Origin: Charina bottae
Lineage: Eukaryota > Chordata > Lepidosauria > Squamata > Charinaidae
Assembly: GCA_023362775.1 (NCBI GenBank)
Contig: JALMGJ010000004.1
Coordinates: 37,836,929-37,900,928 of the forward strand
DNA: 64,000 bases
Reading direction: 5' to 3'
Shown: in pieces, positions 24,150 to 35,309 of the stretch
Numbering within the stretch: position 1 is the first letter of the stretch
How the letters are laid out: each line of letters opens with the position of its first letter
Translations under genes and position numbers: made by a program
The notes under the pieces: model-generated
The model's database searches: none
Seen by the model: the letters and a program-made list of their open reading frames with translations, nothing else
What the model was told of the DNA's origin: nothing

Positions 24150-24960
24150 AACTTGTCTTCTTACCAAGGGCCTTGCCCCCCTGATGCTGTCCGCTAACTA
24201 TAAGTCTTACTGGATGAGTTCCCTTGAATGCAAATTACAGGCCCATGGTCTTCCCATATAAGAATTATTAAAAAGGGGCTATGTTCAGGCAATTAAACTC
24301 ATTAAACCATGTATTATGAATGTGGAGGGCCAAACTGATCTAGGCCAAACTCCTAAACTGCTGGCAGACCAGTGCATAAGGTACCTTCTAAATCCTGCCT
24401 CAAACCTCCCAGAATTGGTTTACTCAGGGCAGAGAAGAGCCTTTACCCAGGCAGTGCTAGAGGGGAGATATAAAAAAATTCCCTATGCAGAATGATTGTG
24501 GCCCTGTTGGATGGGGGGAGGAGCCAAGATGGCGACCAACTAGCAGCCCCTGAACTAAGCTCCTGAACTGTGGCTGGCCTCACCCCCTCTGGCTTAGCCC
24601 TACGGCCCAAAAATGCCACGCAGACACAAGAAAAGAACCCGGACCAGCCCCAGTAATGATACTGGGACCCATAAATATTTGTTTGTTTTGTTCACCTGTG
24701 GGGATGGGGAGGTAGAAACAATTGAGCATGTGCTACTTGCTTGTTAGCATTATAGCCATGTATGAAGTACCTCTATCACTCCACTGCTAGTGGACTTCCC
24801 AGGCTGTCCCAGGCATGTGTAGGCATCTTTCCTATTGTCTGACAAGAGCTCCACCATAACATATAATGTAGCAACATTTCGTGGGGTGGCATGGCAGTTC
24901 AGAAAGATGTTGGTTCCTCCGAAATGTTACCAATAACGTTTTTCCCCTGTAGACTGAGAT
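24150..24960 (+). mobile_element. Decayed LINE reverse-transcriptase C-terminus, interrupted
   Basis: Readable fragments on the plus strand are RAFTQAVLEGRYKKIPYAE before the interruption and TCGDGEVETIEHVLLAC after it, the zinc-knuckle-like region that follows the RT in CR1/L2-type proteins. Stop codons (for example after AE and AC) show it is dead. The segment 24517-24694 is a later insertion. Confidence 0.6.
24517..24694 (+). mobile_element. L1-like LINE 5'-end fragment inserted in an older LINE
   Basis: It begins GGAGGAGCCAAGATGGCGAC, the typical start of an L1-class LINE with a YY1-like site. It also contains ATG opening the basic frame MPRRHKKRTRTSPSND, like an ORF1 start. An imperfect 14-15 base repeat (CCTGTTGGATGGGG and CCTGTGGGGATGGGG) flanks it. 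The host frame resumes right after it. Confidence 0.5.
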
Positions 24961-24999
24961 CAGAACGCCTCCTTGCCAGAAATCAACAACCATATAGGC

Positions 25000-25528
25000 C
25001 AGTGGTCGGCAAACTTTTTTATGCCAGGGGCCATTTTGACATTTATAACATTTATAACATCACTTGAGGGCCAGGGGGCGGGGTTTGAGGGTGGGAGCCA
25101 ATCGCGTGAAAGGGGGCAGGGTTTGCGGGCGGGAGCCAATTGCGTGCAAGGGGGAGGGGGAGGTTTGGAAGAAGGAGAAGGGAAAGAGAGGCTCGACTGC
25201 TCCAGTCGCTTCTCTTCCGGAGCTGCTCACGCCCCCAGTCCAGGCAAAGTAAAGCTGGTGGGGAATCCAGCGCGGGAGCGGGGTTTGCAGGTGGGAGCCA
25301 ATCGTGCACACTTAGGGCCTGCTGCCACCATGCCCGCCACGCCCACTGCAGTGCCCGCCGCCGCCATGCCCGCCACCACGCACACCATGCCCACTGCCGC
25401 GCCTGCCCCCGCCACGTCTGCTGCCGCGCCTGCCCCCGCCACGCCCGCCACGCCTGCCTGTGGAAGAGCCACACTCAAGGGGCCAAAGAGCCGCATGTGG
25501 CTTGCGAGCTGCGGTTTGCCGACCACTG
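25000..25528. mobile_element. hAT transposon, nonautonomous, with CCAAT-box motif
   Basis: Terminal repeats CAGTGGTCGGCAAACTTTTT and GGTTTGCCGACCACTG bound it, with an exact 8-bp duplication ATATAGGC at 24992-24999 and 25529-25536. The subterminal GCCGCATGTGGCTTGCGAGC is like vertebrate hAT families of the Charlie group. The interior has three copies of a GGGTTTG.GGGTGGGAGCCAAT motif and a GCC-triplet-rich part. No transposase remains. The Ala/Pro/Thr-rich and Arg/Trp-rich frames across it are compositional. Confidence 0.92.
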
Positions 25529-25589
25529 ATATAGGCAAAGATTAACTCCAAGATTAGCACCAGAGGAGCAATCAAACAACACAATAGAC

Positions 25590-25896
25590 CATAGCCTTCC
25601 AAACTGGGTGTTGCTACACTTTAGTGTATTGTGACAAAACCCGGAAGTGGACGTGCACAGCAGCGGTGGTGGTGGTGCGCATGGTGTGCGTGGTGGCGGG
25701 CATGGCGGCGGCGGGCACTGCAGTGGCGCTGCAGCATTGTGGCGGCGGCAGCGGCAATGGCAGCGGCGCGCCATCAGCACTTCTGGGCTTTAGCGGAAAA
25801 CACGAAGCCGCCGCCACCGCGTGTGCCGCCGCCGCGCGTGCCACCGCCGCTGCCGCCGCTGGTGTGTCACCAACAGCAGCAGTTTGGAAAGCACTG
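25590..25896. mobile_element. GC-rich hAT MITE, copy 3
   Basis: The right end is the full terminal repeat CAGTTTGGAAAGCACTG; the left end is a mutated CATAGCCTTCCAAACTG. CAATAGAC is duplicated exactly at 25582-25589 and 25897-25904. The interior is rich in GGC/GCC triplets and has CTTTAGTGTATTGTGACAAA where other copies have the GTGTCGCGACAC dyad. Confidence 0.92.
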
Positions 25897-25904
25897 CAAT
25901 AGAC

Positions 25905-26150
25905 CCTAATCAAGGAACTATTAACTCAGTCAATCAACCAAGCAGCAAACAACAGCCCAATCAAGGAACTACCAAGGAGAGTACAACACCCCCACCAACA
26001 CAGGCAGGACAATCCAGGATATATAAACAGAGAGCAAGTCCCACTCCCTTTTCGCACTGAAGATGTTGCCTAGCCTAGAAATGAAACGTCTGCAAGAAAA
26101 CAACAAGGCTCAGAGAGCACCAAGGACTCCAACGTTTTTTCCCTCTTAGA
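25905..26150 (+). mobile_element. Penelope-like element terminal fragment, second family
   Basis: The segment has CAATCAAGGAACTACC, CAGGATATATAAACAGAGAG and then the hammerhead-like block with GAAACGTCTGCAAGAAAACA and CTCAGAGAGCACCAAGGA. It differs from the family at 4698, 17938 and 62315 except in the ribozyme core. No coding part is present and the edges are approximate. Confidence 0.55.
26057..26090 (+). ncRNA. Hammerhead-ribozyme-like motif with GUC cleavage triplet
   Basis: CTGAAGA (26057-26063) is followed after 19 bases by GAAACGTC (26083-26090). Flanks GCA before and TGC after can pair as stem I next to the cleavage triplet GUC, and pairing continues outward (TTTT with AGAA) past one mismatch. 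ACGT gives the self-complementary stem III used by dimeric minimal hammerheads. Stem II is degraded in this copy, so it is probably inactive. Confidence 0.55.
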
Positions 26151-26640
26151 CTGTTCCCCCCCCACGCTTTCCTCTTTAACGCCTTTGCAATAACTTTGTT
26201 GGAATAATTAATCACTTCCTATATACATGCTTTTGTTTTTGGCCGGGGTTTTTAGATTCACTTTTTAATGAATTGATATTTTCCCGTTTTATGCCTTGTC
26301 TAGCATATTTTATATAGGGCAATTTTATAATAGTTCTGGTTTTATCTTGATTTTATCCATTTTATCTTTATCCAGGTTTAGCTTCCCTATTATATATTTT
26401 TATAGCTTTGACTTTTTATTATTTTAGTTATTAGTATCTACTTTCTACTGTGTTAGGTTTAACTATAGCCTGACTGGCTTTGAATGTTTCCTTCTCTTTA
26501 TTATGTGATTTCCCCCCCAGCTCATTGCAGGCTAGAATGAAGCCACAGGCAATAGAAGGTCTGTCTACTGTACTTCACAGCAATCCAAGCCTATATGTAG
26601 CTTTATGCTCCAGGATTTCTAGGGTTCTTCTTCCCACCTT
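26151..26640. other. No feature recognised
   Basis: AT-rich DNA between PLE and LINE remnants with nothing I can name. Confidence 0.5.
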
Positions 26641-26644
26641 CCCA

Positions 26645-27035
26645 AGGCAATGGCTATTTATTTATTTATTGCATTTCTTCACCGCCCATCTCATACAAAC
26701 GACTTTGGGCAGTTTACAAGCGTATTAAAACAGTAAAAGAATTAAATATCATTAAAAGAGATACATTATAAAAATATAAATATACAAATATACAAACAAC
26801 TCTAAGGTATAAAATATAAGATATAAAATCCAAGATGGTCAGACCACAGTCTTGATCAAATTTCCCAGGGCCGCATCAAGGTGCCAACCACCCCCAGGAC
26901 AGACTATCCCCCCTCCCACCCCAAGTGAGGTGGCACAGCCAAGTCTTGAGCCCCTTTCGGAAGGCCGGGAGAGTGGGGGCCTGCCTTACCTCTGGGGGTA
27001 ACTTATTCCACCACTTATTTCACCACTCTCTTCAG
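26645..27035 (-). mobile_element. L2-type LINE 3' end (minus strand)
   Basis: On the minus strand the decayed protein end reads LPPEVRQAPTLPAFRKGLKTWLCHLTWG, in two parts LPPEVRQAPTLPAF and RKGLKTWLCHLTWG. It is followed by a 3' UTR with GTAAACTGCCCAAAGTCGTT and a TAAATAAATA tail at the left. The RxAPTLxxFRKxLKTWL ending is standard for L2/CR1-class LINEs. It is a relative of 59338-59868. Confidence 0.75.
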
Positions 27036-27792
27036 GGCTGGGTGGAGAGGGGGTGGCTGCACTCAGTTCAGTTGACATAATGGTTGTCTTGACCTTGGGA
27101 AACTTTGGATCCTGTCTTGGCAGCTTCATGCCTAACACCTGCAGCTAGTGTTACTTGTTTTTTAGGCAAGAGAGATCAGATTTCCCTTTTCATATGTATT
27201 TGAATTGCTTTTCCCTGACTCTGTCCTATGGGAAGCAGAACATAAATATTTGTACCTGCCCATTGTTGAGAGTAAGGAAGATGAACTTGATGGAAATATG
27301 CAAGGACCATTACCTAGGCAAAAGGGGCAAAACATTTTTAAGCCCAGAGCAATGGGATCAATAGAAGTAGTTTTATCTTTTCTGTGGAGTTGATTTCTGG
27401 TCTGGTCTTCCTAGGGGGGCTGACACCCATCCCCTTCTGTCATCTTCATAGGTCCTCTTTTGGGTGCCTCTACAAAAGGATGGGAGACAGATGGCTATGA
27501 TAATAGGGCCTTGCTCATGAAATTATGCTTGGCACCCTCTCTGATGACTTTTCAATACCAGGCAATAATGATTTTGCCCTGATTCTTCCATATGACTCTA
27601 TTAAAAGATAATTTGGCCTTCCCTACTTGATGCTTTCCATTTCTACTGGATTACAACAACACTTACCAGCTCAGTCAGATCATCACTGAATGTTCTGATC
27701 TGGGATGAGAAAGCTGCTATTAAGCATACTGTATCTGGATGGGATCTGGTTGGGCACATTGGTGAAAACCCTGGAATACATATACGTGAGTG
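27036..27792. other. No feature recognised
   Basis: Two overlapping plus-strand open frames of 62-69 codons near 27,155-27,390 have no recognisable domain and are not supported by neighbours. Confidence 0.5.
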
Positions 27793-27804
27793 TAATACAA
27801 ACCA

Positions 27805-28148
27805 TGAAGGGGCGTGGTGGCTCAGTGGGTAAGAAGCCAGGCTTGTTGATCGGAAGGTCGCAAGTTCGGAGGTTCAAATCCCTAGCCCTGCGTGCGGAGT
27901 GAGCTCCCGCACTAGCTCCAGCTCTGGCCAACCTAGCAATTCGAAAGCATGCAAATGCAAGTAGATTAATAGGTACCACTTCGGTGGGTAGGTAACAGCG
28001 TTCCGCGCACGTCATGCGGCCACATGACCATGGAAGCGTCTTCGGACAACGCTGGCTCTTCGGCTAACAAACGGAGATGAGCACCGGCCCCTAGAGTTGG
28101 ACACGACTGCACAAATGTGCGGGGGGAACCTTTACCTTTACCTTTTTT
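27805..28148 (+). mobile_element. Sauria SINE, copy 4
   Basis: Full length with head, CCACTTCGGTGGGTAGGTAA body and BovB-like tail. A 12-bp exact duplication TAATACAAACCA lies at 27793-27804 and 28149-28160. The B box reads GGTTCAAATCC (CpG lost). Confidence 0.95.
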
Positions 28149-28160
28149 TAATACAAACCA

Positions 28161-31100
28161 CAAATATTTGGCCAAATTGGTGATAAAACCTAGGCTACAA
28201 GAGGATTCAGGTAGATCTGTGTTTAGCCTGATCCTGTCAGCCAACAAGGGTAGACCAAACCAAGAAGCCAATGCCAAATAGGTCAGGACTACTTTTATTG
28301 TAATACCTGTACTAACAGAATCTTGCAAATCTGAATGTGCTTCCCCACCCCTCACTTTATCTTCATGTGAGCCAGGGAGAGCTTGCCTGAAATGTTTTCT
28401 CAAGTTATTTTCTTGGCCTGGCCTCAAGTTCCGCATATCTGACCACTGCCTTGGTAGTGGCTCCTCTCCTCTCCTTCAAGGCCATTCCCTCTGCCCTCCA
28501 TAGATCCTTAACAGGTCCTCTGGAGAGACTGTTCTTGCAACTGATAGTCTCATGGTGTTCTCCTTTCACTATTTTCAGTGTTTATTCAATAGACAATTTG
28601 TTTTGTACCTTCTGGGATTTTGGAAATGACAGAAAGAGTCAGAGGCTTTCTCCTCCCCAGAGAAATAGCTGCAATAGAATATAAAAATTCAGATTTAAAG
28701 TGACACTTCACTTCATTGCTTTTGCTTATTGAAAGGTGTAAAGATAAATGTTTTGGGGATTTCAGGAAGAAGCTATTCTGGATTAAAGGGCTGGTGTCAG
28801 AAGATGTCAGAACCTTTTTCAAATCCAGGAAAAAAATATGAAATCAAAATCTCAAGATCTCTATGTACAGCCTGTATGCTGGTCTACGACCATAATAAAT
28901 ATTTGATTTGATTATGTACAGCCTGGCAATTTGAAATATTTAAATAATTAAAAAATAATGCCATACTTGCTATCTGTACCTCCATAGGATGTGTAGGATG
29001 TGTATGTGCATGTGTAAATATGTGCATGCATACATTAGGGAAGTAATAGAGATATCCTATGAAACAATTCTGAATGGGTCAAGATTGATGGATTTTTTTT
29101 GCTTGTGTTCCGGAGCATTGTTTATTGCTGTATATGTCCTTGGTCTGAAATATCATGCAAGCTTCACAGCAACACTCCCAGTATTGTGATTAATGTGTTT
29201 TCCAAGATACGAGCAGAGAGCAAAATAGTGTAACAAGTCAGTAACCAAAAAGGTTTATCTTGTAATAAAATATATTAATGAGATCCCAGCTCAGAGCAAA
29301 ATGTCAGGGCTCTGTGAGGTCAATTTACACAAGGAAGTTGTTTAAAATAACCAACTTTTCCCCCTCATGAAAAGTAAGGAAGAATTTGTTAAAGGTATCT
29401 GAATATAGGCTAGTTCACAAATACTCACCCCTTGATTATTCAGAACATTAATACAAAACTAGCTGAGCAAATGCCTGAAATGATTTTAGCAGGGTATCCA
29501 GAATCCCAGACATTCACTGAACCAGCACAGAGAGAAGGCTGAGCATCTGTATGAGCTAGCTCTCCCAACAATGGCATTGCTTATCATATACAATTACCAG
29601 AAATGAAAACTATAATGTAGGACAACTGGAATAGTAACACCACAGAAATCTCAACAATCACATCAGCTACCCAAAAGCTGGGTGAGCAAACAAGTATTTA
29701 ATCAAAAGCTTGCAGAGTTTGGCACCAACAGCAACCAAACATGGAAAGAATTCTACAGTTGTGGCATCAGTATTGAGAACATCCCATTGTGGGGTAGCTG
29801 TATGGTTAAGAGGGTATCCTTACTAGAGTTTAGTTAGATGGAGGAGCTTTCTGTACCTACATCTGAATGGGAGAGAGATATATTTTTTCTGATGCATGGT
29901 AAATGGATGAATGTTCAGAGTCTTCTGGAATACGCAGTCATAATAAAATTGAGATAAATAAATAAACAAACCATGTCTACTTGAAGAACCTGATGGGAGT
30001 ACATAACAATGGTGGTGTAGAGCACGTCTAGAGTATTCCTTTTTTATTCATGCAGAATTTCTATCTGTGATGTTAGATATATAACAGCTTACACATACAA
30101 ATCACCACAATGAATGTGCAGTAATGAGCCAAACCTGCAGCAGTATTAGTAATTTTATTATTACTACATCATCTCTCACCATGATCCTATCCTATATCAG
30201 TCTGGCAGCAATTTATATATGATTAAGAGCATCATCATTATCAGGGTTGTGCAAGGCTTCAGGTTTGATTCCAAAACGTGTTTCATGTGCCTGAAGATGG
30301 AAACATAGCATCAGTCTGCAACTCTTCAAAGTTGTTAGACTTCACACCATGGTTCAGCAGTAAGTCTCAGCTCTCCAGACACTTAACCCCTTATCCATAC
30401 TAGGCTTGATGTCAGATGACATGGCACTCTGATGTGACTTGGTTAAATTAGAAGCTGTATTGCAGAAAAGAATGAAATCTTGTACAGTTGATTTGCCCAT
30501 GGTCCTGCAAGGAAGTCAGGTTTAAATTCTAGCCTTTTCCCACTCATCTTTTCAAGTTAATAGGTCCTTTACTGGTCTCTTACTGATCTTGACAGGCAGC
30601 TCGTAAATACTGGAAACTGCTGGTGCCTACTTACAAGTCCCAATCCTCACAAAAGTAGCCACATCTTTTCTCAGGATCATTTGTCAACTGCAGAGCAAAG
30701 CCCCACCATTCCAGAAAAGAGGTGCTGTAGCTATTGTAAGGACTTGCAAGTGGATGCTATGTTGGGGCTCCTGTGTGCTCCAAAGCACCATTTCTGAAGA
30801 GCTGCCCAACGTTTTCCTTTATAGCTGCTCTGGGGAACAGCTATAGGCACTGTGCTGTAGGAGTACAGTTTTATATTTAATTTTTATTAGTAAAGATGAA
30901 ATTTACTTATTGATTTACAGTACTACTCAGATTTCTTTGCTGCTCCAATCATGAGATACTGAGAAGGTTACAGTCCTAGTACAATAGGGATGCACCATCA
31001 AGAAAACTCAATAGTGGGGTACCTGGTGATCTGGAGGTCATTAGCATACTGATGATACCTCACCTTCTTCTGCTGACAAATAACCTTTCCTGGTTATTTG

Positions 31101-31929
31101 TTATTACACAGATGTGAACCAGTAAGGGGGAAAGGACCAAGCCCAGTGGCATCCCAGTGGAGTAACCAAGAATTTCCTGATCAACTTGGAAATTGAGAAG
31201 GAGCATCTGATGGATGTTTCAGGGATTGGTTCTTTTCAGATCCCACAATCCTGGAACTTACTAGAGAGTAACATTTAAGAGCATTAATTCATAGAATTGT
31301 TTTCTAATAGGAAAGACATGCCCAGATAGCTTTGTTAGCATTTTTCAACAATTCTTTCATATGCATGGAATATTAAACCTGTCAGAAGCTTTGAAATACT
31401 GACAGATCATCCTGAGCAAAGCACAGTACTTTTGACAGGCCTGTTTGGTTTTTCTACTCCTGAAGCCTTGCTTCACTGAGCAAGGAATGCAGTTATGTTT
31501 GGCTACGTTCATTTTTTACTTTACAGGGGTCGCGACCCCAAAAACAGAATGACAAAGGACTGTCAATCAACATGAGATGACTCTTGGCTCAAGATCTAAA
31601 TTAAAAAAAACAAACATGTTAGATACATGACAATCACAATTTAACCTGTGAAATAAAAATACTTTTAAAGTTTTGAAAGCCTGTGATTTAGATCAAAGGA
31701 TTCACCATTTCTGACAACGTTGTTAAGCATTTAAGCCTCAAACCAGGAGGGTGCTAGATGGATGTGCAAGCAAATAGTGTATTATTGCTTCTGGGATTTG
31801 CGTTTCTCTCTGCCAATTTCAAAAAGTGATCTAGGAGTTTACTGGAGAATTTCAAAAATAGTAATGAATTTCTTGCCTGGACCCATTTGCACCTGTGGAT
31901 CATGACCAAAGGATGCAGTGGGACAGTGA
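28161..31929. other. Long stretch without recognised genes
   Basis: Apart from the 38-bp insertion at 28875, I see only short unsupported open frames. A CAGGGGTCGCGACCCC dyad near 31,524 recalls the subterminal part of SPIN-type hAT elements, but no ends could be found. The minus-strand open frame at 31,754-32,101 runs opposite to a LINE remnant and is not a gene. Confidence 0.45.
28875..28912 (+). mobile_element. 38-bp LINE 3'-tail insertion
   Basis: TATGCTGGTCTACGACC followed by AATAAATATTTGATTTGAT is flanked by the exact 13-bp duplication TATGTACAGCCTG at 28862-28874 and 28913-28925. The insert aligns over its whole length with the one at 12788-12827. Confidence 0.8.
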
Positions 31930-32706
31930 GTGTTTTCTGTGGGGGCTCCTCTCCCCTGGAACAGTCTGACTCCCACTCTGATGGCCTTCTGGAGGCTTGC
32001 AGAAACCTGGCTTTTCCAGAAGGCCTCTGAGATTTGATTAACAGAGCAACTGTCATGAGAATGCTTTGATTCCTGTTTGTTTTATTACCACTGATTGTCA
32101 TTGAATTATTGTTTTTATTAGAACTTGTAATGAGATGTGGTGCTGAATACCAGCTTGGCTGGCTCCAAAAAGAGGTTGGACCAATTCCTGGGGATCAATG
32201 GCCATTAGCCTTGATGACAGCAGGGACGTGGTGGCTCAGCGGGTAGGACGCCAGGCTTGTTGATTGGAAGATCGCAAGTTCGGAGGTTCGAATCCCTAGC
32301 CCTGCGTGCGGAGTGAGCTCCCGCACTAGCTCCAGCTCTTGCCAACCTAGCAATTTGAAAGCATGCAAATGCAAGTAGATGAATAGGTACCACTTCGGTG
32401 GGAAGGTAACAGCATTCCGCGTGCGTCATGCCGGTCACATGACCGCGGAAGCGTCTTCGGACAATGCTGGCTCTTTGGGTAAGAAACAGAGATGAGCACT
32501 GGCCCCTAGAGTCAGACACGACTGCACAAATGTGCGGGGGGAACCTTTACCTTTACCTTGATGACAGCATGACTGCCTCTGGAGGCCATCTGCTGGGAGA
32601 CTAGTGGACGTCCTTGTGCAGGTGGTTGGCCACTCTGAGAACAGACTGCTGGACTAGATGGGCCAGGAGTTTGATCCAGCGGGGCACTGCTTATGTTCTT
32701 ACGTTT
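31930..32706 (+). mobile_element. CR1/L2-type LINE 3' end, split by a Sauria SINE
   Basis: Decayed coding for APLPWNS.TPTLMAFWRLAETWLFQ at about 31,945-32,030 is the usual RT C-terminus. The 3' UTR continues through GGACCAATTCCTGGGG, is cut by the SINE, and resumes with GACTGCCTCTGGAGGCC, GGACTAGATGGGCC and GATCCAGCGGGGCACTGCTT, ending in TTATGTTCTTACG, a CR1-like tail. Confidence 0.7.
32223..32557 (+). mobile_element. Sauria SINE, copy 5 (intact B box)
   Basis: Full-length element with perfect B box GGTTCGAATCC (32285-32295) and a CCTTTACCTTTACC tail. The 12-bp duplication TTGATGACAGCA lies at 32211-32222 and 32558-32569. It sits inside the 3' UTR of an older LINE. Confidence 0.95.
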
Positions 32707-33877
32707 TGATATCTGTAAACTGACTTGCGTCCATCTGGACGGTGATGAATTTCATAACACAAACAAACAAACAAATGCAAAACAAAGGAGCAAGAAATTC
32801 CAATGTACTCATATAGAGCAAAAACTGCTTTCAGACGGAATGCAGTACTGATTTGGAGCTATGTTTTGCTCAAAGGCTGTCAATGCTCTATGTAATAAAT
32901 CCCACACTTTCTCCTTTGTTATGTTGCCAAAACACCAGCAGAGGGCGTACAAGTTAAATGGAGGAAAAAGCCAATGACAGTCCGCCTTGCAAGAGGAAAC
33001 TTAATAGGAGAGGTTGTCTTACCTAGCATAAATGAAATCCCACTTTATCTTGCTTCCTTTATTATTAAAAAATGAATATATCTCCTGATTTGATAAACTC
33101 CCTTTGGGCCTGGCGGGGGACTACATGCAGCCTGAATCTATCTTCATTTATTCAGTGGAACACAGCAAAACTTGGATTACTTTAAAAATTCACATGTTAA
33201 AATAATTATACATGGTAAATAGAATGATCTATTTATAGTGGTTCTGATTCATGGAACAAAAAATGCTTCCAATTTGCTGATGTGGTTTATCTCATGAGTT
33301 TTTGTTTGCTGGTTCTATTATTTGTGATTGTGACAGTTACTAACATTTTTGTTTTAGAATGTACTACCAACAATTTTAGAATGTTGGTGGCAAAATATTT
33401 TTGGCCCTGGTTTCTCTGTATAAAAGCATCTAGAACAAAAGTTATACAATTTCCACAGAAAAATAACATGTCTAATCTGTCTTAATATCTCGGTGATAAA
33501 GGGAAGCTAGTATGAAAAAAATCAGAGGTGATTTTTTCCCATTTTGATATGTCTTTACAGCTGATATTATTACATTTTAAAAAATGTACTCATTAGTTGC
33601 CACCATCTCCAATGGATTATAAAAAATTATACTTTTCCTTCTGCTCTCTATATTTGTGGGAATATATACAAAAAATCAAAATATAAAACCTCCAATTGTT
33701 GCCCCAAATTTGGGCACCCTGAGTTGGCGTGGAGATGGGAAGAATCTAGTCTCTGAATTTGGGAGAGAAACACCCAATATGTTTGCAAAGTGGCTTTTTC
33801 GCTCCCTGACAATATGAATCACAAGTACTTTAGGCAAAGCAAAAAGCGTTTATTAAGGGGGGGGGGGTGTCAAGTCT
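32707..33877. other. No feature recognised
   Basis: AT-rich. The plus-strand frame at 33,282-33,485 is hydrophobic by composition and lacks any family signature. A 12-base G run occurs at 33,857. Confidence 0.5.
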
Positions 33878-33885
33878 TTATATAG

Positions 33886-34201
33886 CAGTGCTTTCCAAAC
33901 TGCCGCCGTTGGTGACACACCAACGGCAGCAGTGCAGGGATGCGCGCGGGGGCAGGGGCGTGCACGGCGGTGGTGCGGGGGGGCATGCTGCGGCGGTGGC
34001 ATGAATGGCAGCAGCGGCAGCGGCCTCGCTAAAACGCGGAAGCGCTGATGGCGTGCTGCCGCCGCCGCCGTGCACACCACCACTGCCGTGCGCGCCCCCG
34101 CGCCGCCACCATACACCCCCCCGCCACCACTGCTTCGCGACACACTAAGCTGTGTGTTGCAACACACTAAAGTGTCGCGACACACAGTTTGGAAAGCTAT
34201 G
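33886..34201. mobile_element. GC-rich hAT MITE, copy 4
   Basis: Ends CAGTGCTTTCCAAACTG and CAGTTTGGAAAGCTATG with the GTGTCGCGACAC dyad inside the right end. Exact 8-bp duplication TTATATAG at 33878-33885 and 34202-34209. The interior is almost only GGC/GCC-type triplets, with CACACCAACGGCAGC near the left and ACGCGGAAGCGCTGATGG near the middle, shared with copies 1-3. Confidence 0.94.
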
Positions 34202-34209
34202 TTATATAG

Positions 34210-34782
34210 GGTACAAATGATCACATACCTGTGATATTTGTGATAGGTGCATCACAAGTCAAACAATACAATACATTGATGTGCAATAAAGGCTTTGTTT
34301 GTATTTGTTTTGTCCTTAGATGAATACCACAAGTGGCAAATTTATGGGTCCTGAGATACATCCTTTCCTTTCTCACCCAGGTTTGTTTCTTTCTTAACAC
34401 TTGCCACTTTAATCAAGGACTTTAGAAAACAGCCCTATTGTTTCACTAACCCTGAAATGGCTAGTTTTTAGACACATCGAAGGAAATGGCTTTTTCAAAG
34501 GAAAAACATGGTTTCCTAAACTTCAAAAGGAGGCATAGACTGCAGTGCTAAAATGCTAATATTACCTTTATTAAAATGCTAATAATAAAGCCTAAAATTC
34601 CACTTAACACAATCACATAGTACAGTAAAGTAATTGAGTATACAGGATTTCCATCTAAAGAAAATACTGTATGAAAGAAGCTATTTTGAAATCTAGATTT
34701 GCATGCTTGACTGCACTAGGGAATTATTGGCTAACACATTTGGAAAACACCAAATTGGGGAAGGCTGTATAAAGGGATATTA
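34210..34782. other. No feature recognised
   Basis: AT-rich DNA without named repeats; the AACACATTTGGAAAACACCA near 34,734 is a short remnant also seen near 11,720. Confidence 0.5.
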
Positions 34783-34955
34783 CTAGGGGTATCTGCAGGT
34801 AATGGTAAAAAAGTCAAGATGGCAGCCACAACAGTGTGATTGAAGTTCCACCCATTTTTTATGTGCAACATTTGCACATAAAAATGGGTGGAGTTTTGGT
34901 CGCACCATTGGGACCACCATCTTGGCTTTTTTTACCATTTCCTGCGGATCCCCCT
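34783..34955. mobile_element. CAAGATGG foldback element with long inverted ends
   Basis: CTGCAGGTAATGGTAAAAAA and GTCAAGATGG at the left mirror CCATCTTGGCTTTTTTTACC and ATTTCCTGCGG at the right. An inner foldback (CCACCCATTTTTTATGTGCA) forms the centre. It is related to the element at 9,428. Confidence 0.75.
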
Positions 34956-35035
34956 GGATGATGCACACCTGCTTGAGTTATCCAGTTGCAATTCAGAAGG
35001 GTTGGGCTGAAATGATTGGGTCCTGCAGCAGCTGT

Positions 35036-35170
35036 CAGCCATTCTCAACCGTAGCAACTTTAAGATATGTGGACTTTAACTCCCAGAATCCCCCAGCCAG
35101 CCATGCTGGCTGGGGAATTCTGGGAGTTGAAGTCCACATATCTTAAAGTTGCTACGGTTGACAAATGTTG
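35036..35170. mobile_element. hAT-type foldback MITE, near-perfect palindrome
   Basis: Arms of about 56 bp (CAACCGTAGCAACTTTAAGA onward) are mirrored around 35,103 with only a few mismatches. It shares the TGTGGACTT.AACTCCCAG arm with the MITE at 1563. No clean 8-bp duplication was found. Confidence 0.8.
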
Positions 35171-35309
35171 TTCCACTGTAATGGGAAAAGACTGCTCCCA
35201 ATCCTGCCGCGCTGCTCTACCAAGTTAAGTCTACTACTTTCCTTGTGAGATATGATGAAATATCCACTATTTTCTTTTCTCTGAAAGGAGTTAAAGGAAA
35301 ATCTCTCTG

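Noticed and set aside
25052..25913. Ala/Pro/Arg-rich open frames up to 190 codons
   Set aside because: They lie across two nonautonomous hAT elements rich in GCC triplets and exist in several frames and both strands at once.
31515..31560. SPIN-type hAT element at the CAGGGGTCGCGACCCC dyad
   Set aside because: No terminal repeats or 8-bp duplication could be found around it.
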